A stretch of 20,663 nucleotides of DNA from UBA2266 sp964406945 (GTDB lineage Bacteria; Planctomycetota; Phycisphaerae; Sedimentisphaerales; Anaerobacaceae). Below the pieces are notes generated by a model. It was not told where the DNA came from. It searched no databases and saw only the letters and a program-made list of their open reading frames with translations. This document shows, in pieces, positions 15,125 to 20,663 of this stretch. The stretch lies in the NCBI GenBank assembly GCA_964406945.1, contig CAYOTO010000055.1, positions 1-20,663 of the forward strand, in the 5' to 3' direction. Within the stretch, counting starts at the first letter, position 1; each line of letters opens with the position of its first letter. Position numbers and translations under genes: made by a program.

Positions 15125-15425
15125 CGGAGGCCGGATCCCTTCGACAAGCTCAGGGCAGGCTCTTCACTTCGCTGCGCTCGTTCAGGATGACAAGAGTATT
15201 GTCGCTGCGTTCAGGATGACAAGAGTGCCGGGGCTTGCTTGAGGATGACACGCGGATGCGAAGGAACGCTCGAACTGTCATGCTGAGCGAAGCGAAGCAT
15301 CTGGGCAGCGAAAGAGAAGTCGGTTTCGGTTGCGAAGATGACGTCTCGTTTGAGGGCCGGATCCTTCACTTCGCTGCGCTCGTTCAGGATGACAAGCGTG
15401 GCTTGGCTCAGGATGAAGAGGCTGT
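15125..15425 (+). repeat. Repeat cluster G
   Basis: A truncated unit (15125-15196) carries the nested palindrome CCCTTCGACAAGCTCAGGG in its right arm. A full unit (about 15252-15396) has arms GTCATGCTGAG...GAAGCATC and GGATCCTTCACTTCG...TTCAGGATGACA. Half arms fill the rest. Orientation is plus. The following gene's AAAGGAG site lies at the right border. Confidence 0.85.
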
Positions 15426-15470
15426 GAAGGAGGGGTGCTATAGTGACTATTTTGTTGAAAGGAGACAGCA

Positions 15471-16259
15471 ATGGGTGAGGTTTATCCCGGGGATAATGAT
15501 CTGCTGAATATCGAGTCGGATGCCGAGACCGGTGTCGAGTATATAGCGACGGGGACTGCTCCGTATTATCTGGAGTTTCGCAAGCTGTTGTATCGGCTGC
15601 TGCTGGCGATGCGGCGGGCGAACGATCTGCGTGTGTATGATGAGGGCGGACTCGATATCGGCGTAAAGGCGGGCAAGTTCTGGCTGGGTACGCAGTTGGT
15701 AACGTACGGCGGCGCGTCGCAGGTTACGCTTGCCGATGACAAGGCGAATATCTACATATACCTCGACAGTTCGGGCAGTCTGGTTTCGAACGAGTATTCT
15801 TCTTTTCCGGATATGCAGAAAACGGCGCACGTGCGACTGGCGGTGGTCGCGACCGCGGACGGCGATATTACCGCGATTGTCGATAACCGATCGGGGCATA
15901 ACTGCATTGTTCCGCACGGGGCCGGGGGCGTTAGGCGTCAGATTGAGGCTCACACCAGCATGGATCTTCTGGAAGAGTCTGAATCAGGCGGTGTTCATAC
16001 GAATCGCGGAGCGACGGGGACGGTTACGCTGATTCTGCCTGATCCTGCGACTGAGGGGACCTGTTTTACGTTCGCCGTGCAGGCCGGGCAGGAGTTGCGG
16101 GTTGACCCGGATACCAAAACGATTCGAGATGATTGCGGGCAGACCGCCGGCAAGTACAAGGCGTGCAGCACGATCGGGGCGTCTCTGGTGCTGGTTGCGG
16201 ATGGAAACGGCGACTGGGTGACTATTGCCAAGAACGGCTCGTGGACCGAAGAGCCGTAA
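15471..16259 (+). CDS. Tail fibre-like protein
   Basis: The 262-residue protein has an N-terminal region with YLEFRKLLYRLLLAMRRAND. A beta-rich middle follows (GKFWLGTQLVTYGGASQVTL, ANIYIYLDSSGSLVSN, HVRLAVVATADGDITAIVDN). The C-terminal domain (RGATGTVTLILPDPATEGTC to the end, about 178-262) resembles the terminal domains of phage tail fibres, where similar TNxGATGxVTLxLP stretches recur. The likely role is a distal fibre or receptor-binding component. AAAGGAG seven bases before the ATG supports the start. It lies directly after repeat cluster G and 63 bp before the next gene. Confidence 0.55.
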   Translation: MGEVYPGDNDLLNIESDAETGVEYIATGTAPYYLEFRKLLYRLLLAMRRANDLRVYDEGGLDIGVKAGKFWLGTQLVTYGGASQVTLADDKANIYIYLDSSGSLVSNEYSSFPDMQKTAHVRLAVVATADGDITAIVDNRSGHNCIVPHGAGGVRRQIEAHTSMDLLEESESGGVHTNRGATGTVTLILPDPATEGTCFTFAVQAGQELRVDPDTKTIRDDCGQTAGKYKACSTIGASLVLVADGNGDWVTIAKNGSWTEEP

Positions 16260-16322
16260 ACGTAGTCACTGTTATCGGGGTCGGTTTGAGAATTCTGATT
16301 GCTGCAGGACGAGGAAATCAAA

Positions 16323-16778
16323 ATGGCAAATGAGATTCAGGTGAATTACGCGTCGGGAAATGTTTTATATGCGGCGATACGCAGAGCCGGCGGTGATGTG
16401 TGGCATCCGTCGCAGCAGGGGTTCGAGGCCTGGGGCACCGACGGGCGGGATGCGGACGATTACGACATACAGCTTGCCGACAAGAGCGGCTCGCGTTACG
16501 TGGGCGACTTCGATTCGAATGTTCCGGCCGGCAGGTATGCGGTGCAGGTGTTCGTGCAGGGCGGTGCGAATCCGAGCGACGCCGATTTGCTGGTCGGCGG
16601 CTGTGAGATTGTCTGGACGGGAGCCGGTGTGCTGACGACGGACAAAATCCTGGCCAACAGAGCGATGCAGGATAAGAGCACCGGGGCGATCGATTATTAC
16701 GACGACGACGGGCAGACGGTGATTCTGACACATACGGCGAACGACGGGGAGTTGAGTATCGAGCGGGGCATTGGCTGA
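16323..16778 (+). CDS. Phage structural protein, tail-fibre associated
   Basis: The 151-residue protein has an N-terminal beta domain (EIQVNYASGNVLYAAIRRAG, DIQLADKSGSRYVGDF, GRYAVQVFVQGG). After a short helical link (TTDKILANRAMQDKSTG), a C-terminal segment (DYYDDDGQTVILTHT) follows. The plan is common in small proteins encoded beside phage fibres, resembling upper-baseplate or fibre-accessory proteins. The precise family is not certain. The start at 16323 is chosen because GAGGAA lies seven bases upstream; an earlier in-frame ATG lacks such a site. It probably forms one transcript with the preceding fibre gene. Confidence 0.45.
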   Translation: MANEIQVNYASGNVLYAAIRRAGGDVWHPSQQGFEAWGTDGRDADDYDIQLADKSGSRYVGDFDSNVPAGRYAVQVFVQGGANPSDADLLVGGCEIVWTGAGVLTTDKILANRAMQDKSTGAIDYYDDDGQTVILTHTANDGELSIERGIG

Positions 16779-16799
16779 GCGATATACGAGCTGCTCTAT

Positions 16800-16926
16800 G
16801 CGAGTGACGCAAGTATGTTATAGCCTGCTGAGCGAAGCGACGCATCTGGGTAGCGAAGGAAAAAGCGGGGTCGATTGCGAACATGACGTCTTATGCGAGG
16901 GCCAGATCCTTCACTTCGCTGCGCTC
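16800..16926 (+). repeat. Repeat cluster H: composite unit
   Basis: One composite unit, with the left arm degraded (CTGCTGAGCGAAGCGACGCATC), the spacer TTGCGAACATGACGTCTTATG and the right arm AGATCCTTCACTTCGC, runs straight into the 29-bp tandem array that starts at 16927. Confidence 0.8.
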
Positions 16927-17092
16927 CGTTCAGGATGACAGGGGTATTGGCGCTTCGTTCAGGATGACAGGGGTATTGGCGCTCCGTTCAGGATGACAGG
17001 GGTATTGGCGCTCCGTTCAGGATGACAGGGGTATCGGCGCTTCGTTCAGGATGACAGGGGTATCGGCGCTTGGTTCAGGATGACAAACGTGG
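16927..17092 (+). repeat. 29-bp tandem array, five full copies plus a partial one
   Basis: Copies start at 16927, 16956, 16985, 17014 and 17043, with a partial sixth at 17072. Each begins CGTTCAGGATGACAGGGGTA and ends with (T/C)GGCGCT(T/C). Only two positions vary among the full copies, so the expansion is recent. Each copy contains the outer half of the palindromic arm, showing that the array grew from the end of a composite unit. There are no unique spacers, so it is not a CRISPR array. Confidence 0.9.
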
Positions 17093-17147
17093 CTGGACTT
17101 AATTGAGGATGGCAGGATAATTGGTATAAGTGACGAAAGGAGTGCTG

Positions 17148-17543
17148 ATGGGTGGATTTTCGGATTTCTGGAAGGGGCGGGTGCTGGATCATCTGTTCGG
17201 CAAAGGCGCCTGCATTGCTCCCGACATCCATGTTGGATTGTCCTCGGCCGAGCCGGGCGACGACGGGTCCGGCCTGGCCGAGCCTGCGGGCGGCGGTTAC
17301 GGGCGGGTGCGGACAACGGCGGCCGACTGGAATTCGGCCCAGGACGGGACCGTCAGCAATGCCGGCGGCATTCTGTTCGCACCCGCCGACAGCGACTGGC
17401 CGCAGGTGAGTCACGTTGCGTTGTTCGATGCTCCCACCGGCGGCGAGATGCTCGCCTGGGGGCAGTTGAGCGTTGTGCAGGTAGTGCGGGCCGGGGATGC
17501 GCCCGAGTTCGCGGCGGGGGATTTGAGTGTTAGTCTGGATTAG
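17148..17543 (+). CDS. Phage tail fibre/structural protein
   Basis: The 131-residue protein matches a recurrent phage type. An N-terminal segment (FWKGRVLDHLFGKGA) leads into IHVGLSSAEPGDDGSGLAEP and GGGYGRVR. Next come a central SNAGGILFAPADSDWPQVSH and LFDAPTGGEMLAWGQL, and finally a beta C-terminus (GDAPEFAAGDLSVSLD). Such proteins occur in tail-fibre or baseplate regions of many phages, and their exact position in the particle is usually unknown. The start at 17148 is preferred because AGGAG lies five bases before it; the upstream in-frame ATG at 17130 overlaps that site. The next gene follows after 9 bp. Confidence 0.6.
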   Translation: MGGFSDFWKGRVLDHLFGKGACIAPDIHVGLSSAEPGDDGSGLAEPAGGGYGRVRTTAADWNSAQDGTVSNAGGILFAPADSDWPQVSHVALFDAPTGGEMLAWGQLSVVQVVRAGDAPEFAAGDLSVSLD

Positions 17544-17552
17544 GAGTTCGAG

Positions 17553-17930
17553 ATGGCGACGATAAAGAGAAGCTGGGGCGGCGACAGCACGATTATGAAC
17601 GCCGTTGTGGTTACGACCGGTTCGTATTCGTCGGCTGTGGACCTGGCGGCCGACGGCTATGAAGCGGCGCACGTAACAGTGGATGCGGATTTTCCGGCGA
17701 GTCCGACGGACGATCTGGAAATCAGCGTGCAGGGCTCGCTGGACGGCAGCAACTGGGACGATACGCCGCTGACGGCGGTGATGCTGGACAACGGGACCGA
17801 TCCGAACCAGGTGAGCTTCGTGGTGCGTGATGTGGCGAAGTTCAGGTTGTACTGCAAACGCAGCGGCAGTACGGATTCGATTACTGTGACTGCGAAGTAC
17901 CGGCCCTGGCGGTATGAAGCCGTGGGGTAG
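17553..17930 (+). CDS. Small phage-type beta-sandwich protein
   Basis: The 125-residue protein is almost entirely beta strands: SYSSAVDLAADGYEAAHVTV, DLEISVQGSLDGSNWDDTPL, FVVRDVAKFRLYCKRSGSTD and ITVTAKYRPWRYEAVG. The 'SVQGSLDGSNWDD' pattern is frequent in small phage proteins next to fibres or decoration proteins. AGGAG lies six bases before the ATG. It is coupled to the preceding gene and followed by repeat cluster I. A virion surface role is inferred. Confidence 0.5.
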   Translation: MATIKRSWGGDSTIMNAVVVTTGSYSSAVDLAADGYEAAHVTVDADFPASPTDDLEISVQGSLDGSNWDDTPLTAVMLDNGTDPNQVSFVVRDVAKFRLYCKRSGSTDSITVTAKYRPWRYEAVG

Positions 17931-17937
17931 GGGCGAA

Positions 17938-18519
17938 CGAGGGACGAGGGGCGAGAGACGATGGACGATAGACGATGGATGAGAGACGGATGCGAAGGGA
18001 CACTCGATCTGTCATGCTGAGCGAAGCATCTGGGTTGTGAAGGAGAACTCGGCTTCGACTGCGAACATGACGTCTCATGCGAGGGCCGGATCCTTCACTC
18101 CGCTCCGCTTCGTTCAGGATGACAAGAGTGGCGGTGCTTCGTTCAGGATGACAGGGGTATCGGTGCTTCGTTCAGGATGAGAGACGGATGCGAAGGGACA
18201 CTCGATCTGTCATGCTGAGCGAAGCATCTGGGTTGTGAAGGAGAACTCGGCTTCGACTGCGAACATGACGTCTCATGCGAGGGCCGGATCCTTCACTGCG
18301 CTGCGCTCCGTTCAGGATGACAAGAGTGGCTGCGCTTCGTTCAGGATGACAGGGGTATCGGTGTTTCGTTTAGGATGACAAGCGTGTCGTGAGTTCAGGA
18401 TGACAGGCGGATGCGAAGGAACGCTCGAACTGTCATCCTGAGCGCAGCGAAGGATCTGGGTTGCGAATGGAAAGTCGGTGCCGGTTGTGAGCATGGCGTC
18501 GCGGACGAAGACGGCCGGG
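17938..18519 (+). repeat. Repeat cluster I: tandemly duplicated units
   Basis: A short, purine-rich simple sequence (GACGATGGACGATAGACGAT, 17938-17980) leads into two units with a 198-bp period. Positions 17977-18099 are identical to 18175-18297 (123 bp). A third unit (about 18405-18519) keeps the left arm, in the ATCCTGAGCGCAGCGAAGGAT subtype, and part of the spacer. It has no right arm and ends just before the LamG gene's ribosome binding site. The 29-bp step is also visible at 18111-18170. All units read plus. Confidence 0.85.
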
Positions 18520-18553
18520 CAAGGCGGGTGGATTTTGGTGTTAGGAGAAGATT

Positions 18554-20059
18554 ATGGCTGGTGGTTTTAAGCCGATTCGAGGCAGTAGAATTATTACGGG
18601 ACATCCGGCGGCGAGGGGATTGTTCAAGTGCTGGCTGCTGAATGAAGGCGGCGGCGACAGGGTTTTCGATGTCGTGGAGCGAACTGTCGGCTCGCTTGGC
18701 GGCGGCGTGTGGTGGAAGGGCGGCGATTGCGGCCCGTGTGTCGAGTTCGACGGAACCAGCGGCTATGTGCAGTTGGACGATGAAGACGAACGATACGTCA
18801 GCGGCGGCGGGTTCAGTTGGTCGATTCGTGTCAAGTTCCGACAGTTGCCGACCGAGGCGGACGCTCTGCCGATACTGCTCGATTACATCTGCGTAGGCGG
18901 GCACTGTTGGTATGCGACGGGTGCGCCCTGGAACGGCAGGCTGGCCGCGACTTTCTACAAGGCCTCCGGCGGGAACGTGGCCATTCACGGGCCTCTGGTA
19001 GAGGTCGGACGCTGGTATTCGATGACATGTGTTTATGACGGTTCGGATGCGAGTCTCTACGTCGACGGGGTGCTGTGCAATTCAGCGAATGTCGGCGCCG
19101 TGAAGACCGGCGTCGATGCTCTGCTGCGGCTGGGGCATTCGGTCGGTTACAGTCCCGAAGCCGAGATTGCATATGTCATGTTCTGGGACAGGCCGCTCGG
19201 AGCGGACGAAATCCGGCCGCTGGCGAGAGAACCCTTTTCGATGTTCGAGCGAAGCACGGTTCCACAGTCTTTTTTGCCGGTCGTCGGTATCTCGGGCGAT
19301 TGCGGTGAAACGTCGGACGCCCTGGCGAGGCCGGGATTGTGCGAGCGGGACATCTGGACCGGCGGTTCGCTGGATATCGAGAGGGCGTGGCTGAGGGAGG
19401 CGCTGTTCGGAGGAATGGGCGACACGGGCTTCAAACTGGGAACCGTGCTGTCGGGCGGCTGGTTCTGGATGCGGCAGGCGGGGCTGGCGGCGGTGTATCG
19501 CGGGGTGCGGATGGATGGTGTTGATTTTGACAGGATTATAGCCGCCGGCGACGTCGATTGCCGGCAGTTGCAGCCGCCTGCGTACGTGCCTCATAATCCC
19601 GGCTCAACCTGGTATTACGTGCTGAGGCGTTTTAACGGGTTCGGCATTTGTGAGCGGACGTTCGGTGCGGCAACCAGGGTTCGGATCGGCGGCGACGGAC
19701 GCTTGGCGGCCGGGCGGGCGAACGGTGTGTTCGGAGCGGACGGCGCACAAGTCACCGCAAATGCTGTTCGGCTGCGGTGGTTCTACGAGCCGCTCGGACA
19801 GGCCGGCGAGCCTGAGCGATTCAATGTCTACAGTGACGCAGACTCGGGACAGATCAATTATGAGGCGGTGGTCGGTTCGACCGAATACCGGGGACGCGGG
19901 TTCTATGAATGCACGGTTGAGTCGCTGCAGGCCGGGCGACACACGTTTGCCGTGGTCAGTCAAACGTCAGAGGGCGGTGAAAGCGATGCAGCGATAATCG
20001 CGGTCGCAGTTGGCACAGATGGCGTGCCTGCGCCGGACGTTGAGGCCCATGTGCTTTGA
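18554..20059 (+). CDS. Large virion appendage protein: LamG-like plus FN3-like domains
   Basis: The 501-residue protein has a concanavalin-like LamG/laminin-G fold at about residues 24-230. Seen parts are RGLFKCWLLNEGGGD, CVEFDGTSGYVQLDD, YDGSDASLYVDG, and IAYVMFWDRPLGADEIRPLA ending in REPFSMFE, the usual end of phage LamG domains. A middle region (about 240-390) is of unknown fold. A C-terminal fibronectin-like domain (about 395-490) contains RLRWFYEP and FNVYSDADSGQINY. Proteins of this kind bind cell-surface glycans, so a receptor-binding or adsorption role is likely. AGGAG six bases upstream supports the start. It is intact and lies between repeat clusters I and J. The FN3-like part is related to the protein at 14321. 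Confidence 0.65.
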   Translation: MAGGFKPIRGSRIITGHPAARGLFKCWLLNEGGGDRVFDVVERTVGSLGGGVWWKGGDCGPCVEFDGTSGYVQLDDEDERYVSGGGFSWSIRVKFRQLPTEADALPILLDYICVGGHCWYATGAPWNGRLAATFYKASGGNVAIHGPLVEVGRWYSMTCVYDGSDASLYVDGVLCNSANVGAVKTGVDALLRLGHSVGYSPEAEIAYVMFWDRPLGADEIRPLAREPFSMFERSTVPQSFLPVVGISGDCGETSDALARPGLCERDIWTGGSLDIERAWLREALFGGMGDTGFKLGTVLSGGWFWMRQAGLAAVYRGVRMDGVDFDRIIAAGDVDCRQLQPPAYVPHNPGSTWYYVLRRFNGFGICERTFGAATRVRIGGDGRLAAGRANGVFGADGAQVTANAVRLRWFYEPLGQAGEPERFNVYSDADSGQINYEAVVGSTEYRGRGFYECTVESLQAGRHTFAVVSQTSEGGESDAAIIAVAVGTDGVPAPDVEAHVL

Positions 20060-20079
20060 AGAGCAGTTGATGCGTTTGC

Positions 20080-20663
20080 GAATGGCGGCTTCGAACTGTC
20101 ATGCTGAGCGAAGCGAAGCATCTGGGTTGCGAAGGAAAACACGGGGTCGCTTGCGAACATGACGTCTTGTGCGAGGGCCAGATCCTTCACTGCGCTGCGC
20201 TTGTTCAGGATGACAAGGGTAGCGTAGCTTTGTTCAGGATGACAAGCGTATCGGGGCTCCGTTCAGGATGACAGGAGTATCGGCGCTCCGTTCAGGATGA
20301 CAGGAGTTGCGTTGCTCCGTTCACACTAACAGGCGGATGCGAAGGGACTCTCAAATTGTCATCCTGAGCGCAGCGAAGGATCTGGGTTGCGAAGGAGAAC
20401 GCGGCTGCGCTTGCGAACATGACGTCTTGTGCGAGGGCCAGATCCTTCACTGCGCTGCGCTTGTTCAGGATGACAAGGGTAGCGTAGCTTTGTTCAGGAT
20501 GACAAGCGTAGCGTAGCTTTGTTCAGGATGACAGGCGTATCGGCGCTTCGTTCAGGATTACAGGAGTTGCGTTGCTCCGTTCACACTAACTGGCGGATGC
20601 GAAGGGACTCTAGAACTGTCATGCTGAGTGAAGCGAAGCATCTGGGTAGCGAAGGAAAAACGT
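20080..20663 (+). repeat. Repeat cluster J: three tandem copies with a 260-bp period
   Basis: The composite unit plus its trailing 29-bp repeats is amplified as a block. Positions 20148-20250 are identical to 20408-20510 (103 bp). CAGGAGTTGCGTTGCTCCG recurs at 20301 and 20561. The left arm at 20096 recurs at 20616, which is 520 bp on. The third copy is cut by the window end. Left arms alternate between GCTGAG...AGCATC and CCTGAG...AGGATC subtypes. Orientation is plus, 3' of the LamG gene. Confidence 0.9.

Noticed and set aside
16927..17092. Regularly spaced 29-bp repeats as a CRISPR array
   Set aside because: The copies are directly contiguous with no unique spacers, and no cas gene is near.

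Overview
The window looks like a chromosomal segment of a high-GC, Gram-negative-type bacterium, most likely a planctomycete of the Phycisphaerae type. That is an inference. It rests on two exported proteins with C-terminal PEP-CTERM sorting signals, an exported glycoside hydrolase carrying a PmoA-like (DUF6807) domain, and many extragenic palindromic repeats. No rRNA, tRNA, integrase, transposase or CRISPR array was found.

Layout. (1) 0.15-3.3 kb, minus strand: a cassette transcribed leftwards in the order HTH regulator, stand-alone ABC-type ATPase, ParB-domain protein, terminase-small-subunit-like protein. (2) 3.3-4.3 kb: repeats, a six-codon ORF with a perfect ribosome binding site, two tandem palindromic operator-like sites and about 0.45 kb without a convincing gene. 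(3) 4.3-6.2 kb, plus strand: a consensus promoter, two PEP-CTERM surface-protein genes and a strong intrinsic terminator. (4) 6.7-8.9 kb, minus strand: a signal-peptide glycoside hydrolase fused to a PmoA-like domain, with its own consensus promoter. (5) 9.5-20.1 kb, plus strand: a virion-morphogenesis module made of portal, scaffold-like, SU10/DUF5309-type major capsid, connector-like protein, several tail/appendage-like proteins and a large LamG protein. No tape-measure gene, large terminase, lysis gene or integrase lies in the window, so the complete element must extend outside it or be reduced.

A family of composite palindromic repeats fills most larger intergenic gaps. A full unit is about 120-150 bp: two inverted arms of the type ATCCTGA...GAAGGAT around a conserved spacer, often followed by 29-bp tandem repeats ending in TTCAGGATGACA. 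Every asymmetric unit left of 8.9 kb reads in the minus direction and every one right of 9.3 kb reads in the plus direction, so orientation follows the neighbouring virion-type or hydrolase genes. Most clusters sit just 3' of a stop codon. The arms show stem-preserving paired substitutions, nested insertion of a related palindrome, and recent tandem duplications (198-bp and 260-bp periods).

Taken together, the minus-strand DNA-handling cassette (HTH, ABC ATPase, ParB, TerS) and the plus-strand capsid/tail genes look like two divergent halves of one prophage-derived or gene-transfer-agent-like locus. Ordinary host surface and carbohydrate genes lie between them, and repeats separate the structural genes while leaving every structural ORF open. 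The functional reading of the repeats and of the split locus is inference.
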